Assembly: GCA_026418655.1 (NCBI GenBank)
Contig: JAOAAW010000149.1
Span: forward strand, 1 to 5,837
From: a bacterium
Lineage (GTDB): Bacteria > Ratteibacteria > UBA8468 > B48-G9 > DTJG01
Reading direction: 5' to 3'
Length of the DNA stretch: 5,837 bases
In this document: in pieces, positions 1-5,555 of the stretch
How positions within the stretch are numbered: position 1 is the stretch's first letter
Layout: each line of letters opens with the position of its first letter
The notes under the pieces: generated by a model
Told to the model about the DNA's origin: nothing
The model's database searches: none
What the model saw: only the letters and a program-made list of their open reading frames with translations
Position numbers and translations under genes: made by a program

Positions 1-214
1 CTCCATTGATATCCATCACACTTAAATTCATCTTCCCTTTTCCATCTGCAAAAATTCTAAGTTTCAATATTTTTTTAACTACCTGTTCAATCCACGATTC
101 ATAATCATCCTTTCCAAAACCAACAAAAAGAACAAGACAAGGACCAATACTGCCCTTAGGTATACCTTCAACCATTATCGAAGCATGGCTAACACGCTGT
201 ATCAGGATTCTCAT
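1..214 (-). CDS. dtd: D-aminoacyl-tRNA deacylase (Dtd), N-terminal part, gene runs off the left edge
   Basis: Reading the minus strand from the ATG at 214 gives 71 codons that match the start of the DTD family: MRILIQRVSHASIMVEG, then a GxIGPCLVLFVGF strand, a KDD turn, and RIFADGKGKMNLS, the equivalent of the family's RIFsDaeGKMNLnv segment. Dtd hydrolyses D-amino acids (and glycine mischarged on tRNA-Ala) from tRNA in the cytoplasm, a translation proofreading step. The conserved SQFTL and Gly-cisPro motifs that form the active site lie beyond the window, so integrity cannot be judged. The ATG is chosen because the protein begins exactly at the family's usual first residue; the sequence just upstream has no strong Shine-Dalgarno. 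The gene diverges from dapF and probably uses the promoter at 247-275, giving a leader of about 26 nt. Confidence 0.93.
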   Translation of the reverse strand, partial: MRILIQRVSHASIMVEGIPKGSIGPCLVLFVGFGKDDYESWIEQVVKKILKLRIFADGKGKMNLSVMDING

Positions 215-246
215 TTTTCAGAACGATGGATATTGCTTAATAAAAT

Positions 247-275
247 AGTTTATTCTAAACATCGCTATTTGACAA
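247..275 (-). promoter_or_regulatory. putative sigma70-type promoter for dtd
   Basis: On the minus strand TTGTCA (270-275) is followed after 17 bp by TAAACT (247-252). This matches the sigma70 consensus at 5/6 and 4/6 positions with ideal spacing. The predicted transcript start near 240 would leave about 26 nt before the dtd ATG. The -35 box overlaps the -35 box of the plus-strand promoter by five bases. Sequence match only; AT-rich DNA gives such matches by chance. Confidence 0.45.
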
Positions 276-296
276 ACAAACACAGAGAAATAAAAT
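269..296 (+). promoter_or_regulatory. putative sigma70-type promoter for dapF-comEC
   Basis: TTGACA (269-274, perfect -35) is followed after 16 bp by TAAAAT (291-296, 5/6 to the -10 consensus). The transcript would begin about 7 nt after the -10, at or next to the dapF ATG (303), which implies a leaderless or nearly leaderless message. A weaker alternative is TTGCTT (233-238), 17 bp, TAAACA (256-261), which would give a leader of about 35 nt. Confidence 0.5.
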
Positions 297-302
297 TTAT
301 TT

Positions 303-1100
303 ATGCTTAAATTCATGAAAATCTCTGGCTCTGGCAATGATTTTGTACTATTCAACAATCTTGATGGAAGGATTAAAAATCGAAAGAATCTTGCCGTACA
401 TGTATGTAAATACAAGTATGGTATAGGAGCTGATGGTGCTATCTTTCTCGAAAAAAGTAGAAAAGCTGACTACAGAATGCGCATTTTTAATTCAGATGGC
501 TCTGAAGCAGAAATGTGCGGCAATGGCTTGAGATGTCTTATCCGTTTCATTCATGAACAGAAAATTTCAAGAAAAAAATCCTTTTTAATTGAAACACTCG
601 CAGGTATTTACAAAACAAAGATCGACTATCCGGATGTTTCAATAAGCATGTTTCTTGTCAAAAAACCAGAGCTTAATTTGACCGTGGAGATTGAAGGAAA
701 ATCAATTATGTTGCATTCATTGAATACTGGTGTACCACATGCAATAATTTTTGTTGAAGATATTGAAAAAATAGATGTAAAAAAATATGGACCTTTGATA
801 AGATATCACACAATATTTCAACCGTTTGGAACAAATGTTGACTGGGTTCAGGTTATAGATAAACATCATGGAAAAATCAGAACTTATGAGCGAGGGGTTG
901 AAGACGAAACACTCGCGTGTGGTACAGGAATTGTAGCAGGTGTCATCTGCGGGGCAATGTTTGAAAAATTTATCAGTCCTGTTGAAATAATTGCCCGTTC
1001 AGGAGAAAAACTCCATGTTTCTTTTTCTCCTGACTTCAGTCAGATTTATTTCAAAGGTGGAACAAAGCTAATTTTCGAAGGACAATGGATTAACAGGTGA
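303..1100 (+). CDS. dapF: diaminopimelate epimerase DapF
   Basis: This 265-residue protein has the family's usual length and motifs. DapF interconverts LL- and meso-diaminopimelate without a cofactor, using two cysteines as acid and base; meso-DAP feeds lysine synthesis and peptidoglycan. The N-terminus MLKFMKISGSGNDF corresponds to the conserved GxGNDF strand. The first catalytic cysteine is Cys72 in MCGNGLRC, the second Cys206 in ETLACGTG, preceded by RTYERGVEDE. GVPHAI (143-148) and GTNVDWV (176-182) are substrate-contacting segments of the family. The ATG at 303 fits the family's first beta strand; the ATG at 315 (Met5) would trim it. No clear Shine-Dalgarno precedes either, which fits the predicted transcript start at about 303. 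The stop overlaps the comEC GTG by 4 nt, so the two are likely one operon with coupled translation. Confidence 0.97.
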   Translation: MLKFMKISGSGNDFVLFNNLDGRIKNRKNLAVHVCKYKYGIGADGAIFLEKSRKADYRMRIFNSDGSEAEMCGNGLRCLIRFIHEQKISRKKSFLIETLAGIYKTKIDYPDVSISMFLVKKPELNLTVEIEGKSIMLHSLNTGVPHAIIFVEDIEKIDVKKYGPLIRYHTIFQPFGTNVDWVQVIDKHHGKIRTYERGVEDETLACGTGIVAGVICGAMFEKFISPVEIIARSGEKLHVSFSPDFSQIYFKGGTKLIFEGQWINR

Positions 1101-3229
1101 TAGAATCCAGAATCCCTGTTTCCTGTTTTTTTCTTTTTCCTTTTATTTCTGGAATAATATTTTCCAAACTTTTTCCCTTTGGTGTAGAAATTTCCTTAAT
1201 TTCGTTTTCTTTCATCGGATTGTTTGTCTTAGTTTTATCTATCCTTTTCAGGAAAATCTCTTCTGTATTTCTTGTTATCTTTATGTTTATCACAGGAGGT
1301 TTTTGCACAGGACACTCACATAGAAAAAATACAGGATTTCCAGTTCCTCCAGAAAAAATAAGAGCTGTGTATGGTGTAATTAAAGATGTAAAAGAAAAAG
1401 GAACACTTTTATATGTCACCATAGAAAACGCAACCGTATCAGAAGGGAAAAACTGGTTTGAAGTTTATAACAAAGTCATAACTTTTCTCCCAGAGGAAGC
1501 ACGTATTTATGTATCTGATTGGATTTATTTGTATGAAATAAAAAATGTAAAGAGAATTAATGAAAATGTTTTAATTTCGGCAAGATACTGGAAAGTAGAA
1601 CAGCCCTTTTCTCCATTGAATAATTTTATAAAAAATGTTCGCCTCCGCACAGAAAAACTTGTAGAAAAATGGTTCAGATATCATCCGCAGGAAGCCGCAA
1701 TTTTTCAGATGATGGTTCTTGGAGATAAACGTCAATCCCTGGAAATAAAACAGGTTTTCATTCAAACCGGTACATATCACCTTTTAATAGTTTCAGGAAT
1801 ACATCTTGGATACCTCATCCTGTTCCTTAGAATCATTTTTTTTCCGCTAAGAAGATTCGAACAGGCATATTATAAAGTTTTTAACTTTATTTATCTTATT
1901 GCAATAGCCATTTACTCTGCAATTACTGGTTTCAGTACACCGGTGGTAAGAGCAGCCTTAATGTTCGGATTATATCTTTTTGCCGAAATTATTGAAAGAC
2001 CAAACAGTAGTATTGATTCAATCGGCTGGGCTGCGTTCTTAATACTTTTCTTTAAACCGGATGAATTATTCAACATGGGTTTTCAATTATCTTTTGCAGC
2101 TACTTCTGGTATTATTCTCACGATGCGAAATATTCCACAAATAAAAGAGATGCCATCTTGGCTTGATTCAACAATTAGAGCAGTTGCTGGAGCTCAAATT
2201 TTCACAATGCCAGTACTGGCAGCAAATACAGGAAATTTTTATCCGGCTGGATTTATTTCAAATCCTATACTTGTTCCAATTGGAGGACTTGCTGTATTTC
2301 TGGGACTTTCTTTTCTAATTTTTGGTTTTTTAAGACACATTATAATTTTCCCTCTGATAAAAATGCTTGATATTTTCTGGATAAGTACCAAAATGTTTTC
2401 CACAATTTCACCACAAATATCATGGGCCCCTGATATCCCGTTTGTACTAGCAATATATTCCATAATTTTTCTGATTTTGTTCAGAAATAGGTGGAAAATG
2501 TTTGTTACCCTCTTTGTTTCCTCACTATTGATACAATTGTTTTTGCCAACAAAACATGATGAAGGTAAAACATTAATAAATACCAGACCCAATGAACAAG
2601 CATGCGTAGTGATATTTCCATGTAAAAAACTCTTGTGCGCCATCGAAAAAAAGAACCGTATAGTTCTTATTATTTCAGAAAAAGAAAATCCTGAGACCCT
2701 AGAGCCAGTGATGGAAGAAATTAAAAAGAAGAACAAAGACACCATTATCTTTTTCACCGGAGTACCGCATGACACAATTTCTCAACTTGAAACAATATTA
2801 AAATACGTGAAACCAACCTGTATTGTTGACAATCCGTCAATTAAAAAAAATCCAACTTTTGGATACAGAAAATGCTTCTTCCTTGCTGATACTGGTATAA
2901 AACAGAAGTTCTGGAAGTTTCTTGAGCCACATGAAGGAATCAGAGTTGTGTACAACCTTAAAGATACATATGCGATAGAGTATAAAACAGAAAAAGGAAC
3001 AATCATCATTGCAAATTACATGAACTCAAAAATTTTTGAGGTTTTACCATTTTCACCAAGTTATTATGCAATCTATGCGACAAATCTTGCCCTTTCAAAA
3101 AGGCTTGCAGTATATCTGCAGGAATATCAAACAGGTCAGGTTTTATACCAAAAGATTATTTATAATCCGATAGAAGAACCTTTTTCCTTTAAGCTTATGT
3201 GCGTAGATACACAATATGTTATTAAATAA
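1097..3229 (+). CDS. comEC: ComEC/Rec2 family DNA-uptake channel protein with degenerate C-terminal domain
   Basis: This 710-residue polytopic membrane protein belongs to the ComEC/Rec2 family, which moves single-stranded DNA across the inner membrane in natural transformation. Residues about 8-70 are hydrophobic segments, and about 85-165 form the N-terminal soluble (DUF4131-like) part. Residues about 197-480 form the competence domain with many membrane helices. Its hallmarks are MVLGDKR (206-212), THE-like helix HLLIVSGIHLG (228-238), STPVVRAALMF (280-290) and GFQLSF (328-333). Residues about 498-710 replace the usual metallo-beta-lactamase-like domain. It keeps a recognisable order of strands, but the expected HxHxDH motif reads TGVPHDTIS (554-562), so metal binding is doubtful. 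B. subtilis ComEC is somewhat longer. The start is GTG at 1097 overlapping the dapF stop (GTGA); a weak GAAGGA lies 14 nt upstream. Function in uptake is inferred from family only; no other competence genes are visible. Confidence 0.93.
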   Translation: MIESRIPVSCFFLFPFISGIIFSKLFPFGVEISLISFSFIGLFVLVLSILFRKISSVFLVIFMFITGGFCTGHSHRKNTGFPVPPEKIRAVYGVIKDVKEKGTLLYVTIENATVSEGKNWFEVYNKVITFLPEEARIYVSDWIYLYEIKNVKRINENVLISARYWKVEQPFSPLNNFIKNVRLRTEKLVEKWFRYHPQEAAIFQMMVLGDKRQSLEIKQVFIQTGTYHLLIVSGIHLGYLILFLRIIFFPLRRFEQAYYKVFNFIYLIAIAIYSAITGFSTPVVRAALMFGLYLFAEIIERPNSSIDSIGWAAFLILFFKPDELFNMGFQLSFAATSGIILTMRNIPQIKEMPSWLDSTIRAVAGAQIFTMPVLAANTGNFYPAGFISNPILVPIGGLAVFLGLSFLIFGFLRHIIIFPLIKMLDIFWISTKMFSTISPQISWAPDIPFVLAIYSIIFLILFRNRWKMFVTLFVSSLLIQLFLPTKHDEGKTLINTRPNEQACVVIFPCKKLLCAIEKKNRIVLIISEKENPETLEPVMEEIKKKNKDTIIFFTGVPHDTISQLETILKYVKPTCIVDNPSIKKNPTFGYRKCFFLADTGIKQKFWKFLEPHEGIRVVYNLKDTYAIEYKTEKGTIIIANYMNSKIFEVLPFSPSYYAIYATNLALSKRLAVYLQEYQTGQVLYQKIIYNPIEEPFSFKLMCVDTQYVIK

Positions 3230-3237
3230 TATGGCCG

Positions 3238-4389
3238 TTAAGCAACTACAACTCTGTTTCTGCCCTGCTTTTTTGCCTCATAAAGTGCAATATCTGCCTT
3301 TCTTATCAATTCTTCACAACTCTGCCCATCAGATGGAAATGCTGAAATACCAAAGCTTATTGTCAGATCTCCTTCTGGTTGAAATTCTTCACCTGGAAAT
3401 TTAATTTCTTCTATTTTCTTACGTATGCCCTCGCAAATTCTGTATGCAGTTTCTTTTTCAGTTTCAGGGAAAACTATCACAAATTCTTCACCGCCATATC
3501 TGGCAACTATGTCTGAACCTTTGATACTGTGATGAATAAATCTGGCAATATCCTTTAACGCCCTATCTCCTGCAAGATGACCATTTCTATCATTATAAAA
3601 TTTAAAATTGTCTATATCACACATGGCAACTGCAAGAGGTGCATTTTTTTCCCTTGATTGTTGTAATACTTTTTCAAAATATTGCTGGAAATGTCGCCTG
3701 TTATACAGGTGTGTGAGAGAATCGGTTATGGATAAAATTTTCGTTTCTTCAATCAATTCAGCATTTTCAAGAATGAGGGAAATTGGAATAGAAATCATCC
3801 TGAGAAGAGAAAGGTCTCGCTGGGCAAAAGTTTTGTTTCCTTTTGAAAACACGCCAATAACACCAGAAACTTCATTTCTTTTTCCTTTGAGAGGCGTCAG
3901 AATAAAAGAAGAGATACCCTTCTCTTCAAGAAATCTGTATTTAGGAAAGGAATTGAGGTTATTTATTAAAATCGGATAAGGCCTTGTGGCAATCTCTTCG
4001 AACGTTTCAGGTGGTAGCTGGATATTTTCACCCCTTACATCCTGAAAGAAATGATGCCCAAAAAGCTGTACAAGTACTATTTCATTTTTAAAAAAATTGC
4101 TGATACTCTGTGTAATTCGTTCAAGAGTTTCTTCAACTGAAATATCCTTACCAAAAATTTCCATCATGTCAACAATGGCAAGGAATAGAGCTGATTCCAT
4201 TGCATAGTCATTAAGCAAAAGTCTCTGTCTTTCAATTTCCTTTGTTAAGGATGAAATTCTGTCTCTAAAAAGAATGTTGCTGATTACACCGATGATAAGA
4301 AGGAATCCAATAATCAAATTGAGCATTACGTGATAATATACACTTTCTAACTGTTTACCACTAAGGAAAGCAATATTGGCCCACACCAA
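3238..4389 (-). CDS. membrane-anchored GAF-GGDEF protein, probable diguanylate cyclase
   Basis: From the TTG at 4389 the product has 383 residues: a membrane helix (about 21-41), a short charged helix (42-60), a GAF-like sensor region (about 84-212) and a GGDEF domain (about 216-383). The GGDEF domain has DSLTHLYNRRHF (223-234), DIDNFKFYND (258-267), GHLAGD (270-275), the signature GGEEF (299-303) and ADIALYEAKKQGRN (365-378). The active-site loop is intact, so it should make cyclic di-GMP from two GTP at the inner face of the membrane; the GAF ligand is unknown. The inhibitory I-site five residues before GGEEF reads KGSD rather than RxxD, so product feedback may be weakened. The frame stays open and strongly hydrophobic upstream to about 4437, so the real start is probably upstream of the TTG (see 4390-4437). 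It lies directly after rplT, overlapping it if extended. Confidence 0.9.
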   Translation of the reverse strand: MVWANIAFLSGKQLESVYYHVMLNLIIGFLLIIGVISNILFRDRISSLTKEIERQRLLLNDYAMESALFLAIVDMMEIFGKDISVEETLERITQSISNFFKNEIVLVQLFGHHFFQDVRGENIQLPPETFEEIATRPYPILINNLNSFPKYRFLEEKGISSFILTPLKGKRNEVSGVIGVFSKGNKTFAQRDLSLLRMISIPISLILENAELIEETKILSITDSLTHLYNRRHFQQYFEKVLQQSREKNAPLAVAMCDIDNFKFYNDRNGHLAGDRALKDIARFIHHSIKGSDIVARYGGEEFVIVFPETEKETAYRICEGIRKKIEEIKFPGEEFQPEGDLTISFGISAFPSDGQSCEELIRKADIALYEAKKQGRNRVVVA

Positions 4390-4437
4390 AAAACCCGCAA
4401 CAATAATGAAAACAATATTCCTAAATCTTATCAGTAT
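4390..4437 (-). other. probable N-terminal extension of the GGDEF protein, without a canonical start codon
   Basis: Upstream of the TTG at 4389 the same frame is open back to a TGA at 4444-4446. It encodes K-I-L-I-R-F-R followed by a hydrophobic run (NIVFIIVAGF) that continues into VWANIAFL, together a complete membrane helix with a positively charged cytoplasmic end. No ATG, GTG or TTG occurs in this frame before 4389. A strong Shine-Dalgarno, AAAAGGAG (4447-4454), lies 9 nt before an ATA codon (4435-4437) and 12 nt before a CTG (4432-4434). Initiation at one of these rare codons would give about 398-399 residues and a two-helix hairpin anchor. The overlap with rplT (stop at 4421-4423) would then be 14-17 nt. 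Confidence 0.5.
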
Positions 4438-4792
4438 TTTGCATCACTCCTTTTACCTGCTGAACAATCTGATTGAATTGTTCCGGGCTGCTGTAAGCCA
4501 TCTCGGCAAGCATTTTTCTATTCAAATTTATTCCAAGTGTATTGAGACCGTGTATAAAGGTACTGTAAGAAATTCCACCTGCCTTGCAGGCAGCAGAGAT
4601 TCTCACTATCCATAAACTTCTCAAGTCTCTCTTTTTCTGTCTTCTATCACGATAGGCATATGTAAGTCCTCTTTCTGCAAATTCCTTAGCCCTTTTGTAC
4701 TGCCTTGATCTTCCCTGTCTGTAACCTTTTGCAAGTTTTAGAATTTTCTTCTTTCTTTTTCTTCCTGCAGGTTTATTTGTGGCTCGTGGCAT
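4421..4792 (-). CDS. rplT: 50S ribosomal protein L20
   Basis: The 123-residue product has the L20 signature throughout: basic N-terminus MPRATNKPAG, KKKILKLAKGY (14-24), AYRDRRQKKRDLRSLWI (46-62), RISAA and GISYSTFIHGL (73-83). L20 binds 23S rRNA early in 50S assembly; in E. coli and Bacillus it also represses its own operon by binding the leader mRNA. The basic N-terminal extension (1-60) is the rRNA-binding part and residues 61-118 the globular domain, with a few extra residues at the end compared with E. coli (118 aa). The ATG at 4792 has a strong AAAGGAG 7 nt upstream. It ends in TAG (4421-4423); reading on through this TAG gives only 19 cysteine- and aromatic-rich codons before another TAG, so it is a genuine stop. 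Confidence 0.98.
   Translation of the reverse strand: MPRATNKPAGRKRKKKILKLAKGYRQGRSRQYKRAKEFAERGLTYAYRDRRQKKRDLRSLWIVRISAACKAGGISYSTFIHGLNTLGINLNRKMLAEMAYSSPEQFNQIVQQVKGVMQNTDKI
4447..4454 (-). promoter_or_regulatory. Shine-Dalgarno-like site inside rplT, probably for the GGDEF gene
   Basis: AAAAGGAG on the minus strand lies within the last codons of rplT (Lys-Gly-Val). It is better placed for a start at 4432-4437 than for anything at the TTG (4389), which is more than 50 nt away. It may simply reflect the L20 codons at this position. Confidence 0.4.
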
Positions 4793-4807
4793 CTATAAAC
4801 TCCTTTT

Positions 4808-5005
4808 TTACGAATAAGGTAGCATTCTTTTTACCATTTTTGCCTGGGTGGCTTTTAATATTTTTGGTTTCGAAAGTCGTCTTTTTCTTTTGGAACTCTT
4901 TTTTGAAAGAATATGACTTTTCCCACTTCTATGATGCATTACTTTTCCGGTTCCAGTGATCTTAAATCTCTTTGCTACAGATTTTCTTGTTTTTAACTTC
5001 GGCAT
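4808..5005 (-). CDS. rpmI: 50S ribosomal protein L35
   Basis: The 65-residue, very basic product matches L35: MPKLKTRKSVAKRFKITGTG at the N-terminus, then HHRSGKSHILSKKS and KRKRRLSK. L35 is a small structural protein of the large ribosomal subunit. The start is the ATG at 5005 because the family begins MPK(L/M)KT. An in-frame GTG at 5020 would add five residues but overlaps the Shine-Dalgarno, so I reject it. The gene lies 15 bp after infC and 15 bp before rplT, the standard infC-rpmI-rplT order, which implies one message. Confidence 0.97.
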   Translation of the reverse strand: MPKLKTRKSVAKRFKITGTGKVMHHRSGKSHILSKKSSKRKRRLSKPKILKATQAKMVKRMLPYS

Positions 5006-5010
5006 TGAAT

Positions 5011-5018
5011 CTCCCTCC
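5011..5018 (-). promoter_or_regulatory. Shine-Dalgarno of rpmI, deciding its start
   Basis: GGAGGGAG on the minus strand sits 5-8 nt before the ATG at 5005. It would be part of the coding sequence if the upstream GTG (5018-5020) were used, which supports the shorter L35. Confidence 0.75.
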
Positions 5019-5020
5019 AC

Positions 5021-5275
5021 TCAATATGGAATAATTATAATGTTTAAGAATCTTCCTTCTTCATGTGGGCTTTTTTCCACCTTTGCAATAGGCCCAAGGT
5101 CATTTATGAGCTTTTGTAATATTTTATAACCCCTTTCCTTGTGAAGTATTTCCCTTCCCTTAAAAGCCACTGAAACTTTTACTCTATGTCCCTCTTTAAG
5201 AAATTCTTCTATATGCTGCTTTTTGAAATTATAATCATGCTCACTTATCTCAGGCCTCAGACGGATTTCTTTCAT
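5021..5275 (-). CDS. infC: translation initiation factor IF-3, C-terminal domain reading frame (downstream of in-frame TAG)
   Basis: The 84 codons from the ATG at 5275 encode a complete IF-3 C-terminal domain: MKEIRLRPEISEHDY, then KGREILHKERGY (39-50) and a closing beta strand FLNIIIIPY. This domain binds the 30S platform, blocks 50S joining and carries most IF-3 activities; work on E. coli IF-3 showed that the isolated C-domain can perform the factor's main functions. The same frame continues upstream through nine codons (AKKRQRATQ) to a TAG at 5303-5305, and beyond it to the N-terminal domain, so this is the second half of a normal infC gene. An AGAGGG (5284-5289) lies 8 nt before the ATG, so separate initiation or reinitiation after the TAG is plausible. 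The gene ends in TGA 15 bp before rpmI. No decay is visible in the domain. Confidence 0.9.
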   Translation of the reverse strand: MKEIRLRPEISEHDYNFKKQHIEEFLKEGHRVKVSVAFKGREILHKERGYKILQKLINDLGPIAKVEKSPHEEGRFLNIIIIPY

Positions 5276-5283
5276 CTGAGTTG

Positions 5284-5289
5284 CCCTCT
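5284..5289 (-). promoter_or_regulatory. possible ribosome binding site for the IF-3 C-terminal domain
   Basis: AGAGGG on the minus strand with an 8-nt spacer to the ATG at 5275. It falls 13 nt after the amber codon, a short distance well suited to termination-reinitiation. The match is moderate and the purine-rich linker codons could produce it by chance. Confidence 0.4.
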
Positions 5290-5302
5290 GCCTTTTTTTG
5301 GC

Positions 5303-5305
5303 CTA
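5303..5305 (-). other. infC: in-frame TAG codon interrupting infC
   Basis: On the minus strand the IF-3 frame reads ...KKKEK, TAG, AKKRQRATQMKEIR.... The codon is at position 76 of a 169-codon gene, in the lysine-rich helix linking the two domains. Homologues carry Glu, Lys or Gln in this linker, so GAG, AAG or CAG could have given TAG by one substitution. The frame is identical on both sides, so this is not a frameshift. Confidence 0.93.
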
Positions 5306-5530
5306 TTTCTCCTTTTTCTTTTGTTCGTAAAGAAACCTTTTGAAATCAAGTATTCTACATACAGGTGGATTAGAATTTGGAACTATTTCAACAAGGTCCA
5401 TCAGGCGTTCTTTAGCCATCATAATCGCCTGGTCTCTCGGCACAATTCCTATTTGTTTACCATCTTCACTTATCAATCTTACCTGATTTGCTTTAATCCT
5501 GTAATTTGTGTTATACCTACGTGGGTCGAT
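5303..5530 (-). CDS. infC: translation initiation factor IF-3, N-terminal domain and linker, ending at in-frame TAG
   Basis: The 75 codons from ATC at 5530 encode a complete IF-3 N-terminal domain: NYRIKANQVRLI (8-19), DGKQIGIVPRDQAI (23-36), LVEIVPNSNPPVCRILDF (46-63) and the start of the linker helix FLYEQKKKEK (66-75). This domain binds the 30S near initiator tRNA and tunes fidelity. The frame has no ATG, GTG or TTG between a TAA just after thrS and the domain. AUC at 5528-5530 is preceded by AAGGAG with a 7-nt spacer, so it is the best start. IF-3 genes often start with AUU, AUC or AUA, which lets IF-3 repress its own synthesis. With the downstream half the gene spans 5021-5530 (169 codons), close to the normal 170-180. 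The TAG splits it exactly between domains. Confidence 0.85.
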   Translation of the reverse strand: MDPRRYNTNYRIKANQVRLISEDGKQIGIVPRDQAIMMAKERLMDLVEIVPNSNPPVCRILDFKRFLYEQKKKEK

Positions 5531-5537
5531 ATCTCTT

Positions 5538-5543
5538 CTCCTT
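5538..5543 (-). promoter_or_regulatory. Shine-Dalgarno of infC, pointing to an AUC start
   Basis: AAGGAG on the minus strand, 7 nt before the in-frame ATC at 5530. It is the only strong site between thrS and infC and decides the start. Rare AUN starts on infC are the known basis of autogenous control by IF-3 discrimination. Confidence 0.75.
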
Positions 5544-5555
5544 TTTTCACTGATT

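Noticed and set aside
2239..2775. Minus-strand open frame of 178 codons
   Set aside because: It is antisense to well-conserved comEC codons and its composition is what the complement of an AT-rich membrane gene gives.
3214..3232. Imperfect AT-only inverted repeat at the end of comEC as a terminator
   Set aside because: The stem is short, all A/T with a bulge, and has no following T-tract; it would be unstable and is expected by chance in this AT-rich stretch.
3608..3979. Plus-strand open frame of 123 codons
   Set aside because: It is antisense to the GAF-GGDEF gene, with no ribosome binding site or recognisable domain.
4421..4423. Genome-wide reassignment of TAG to an amino acid, which would explain the infC amber codon
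   Set aside because: rplT ends in TAG at the family's normal C-terminus; reading through adds 19 unconserved Cys/aromatic-rich codons and then another TAG. TAG therefore acts as a stop in the same operon, though site-specific readthrough in infC remains possible.
5006..5020. L35 starting at the GTG at 5020
   Set aside because: The extra residues MEGDS are not part of the L35 family and this start would put the strong Shine-Dalgarno inside the gene.
5303..5305. Pyrrolysine or selenocysteine coding in infC
   Set aside because: Selenocysteine uses UGA, and IF-3 is not a known pyrrolysine protein. The codon lies in a flexible charged linker where Glu, Lys or Gln is normal, with no catalytic need for a special residue.
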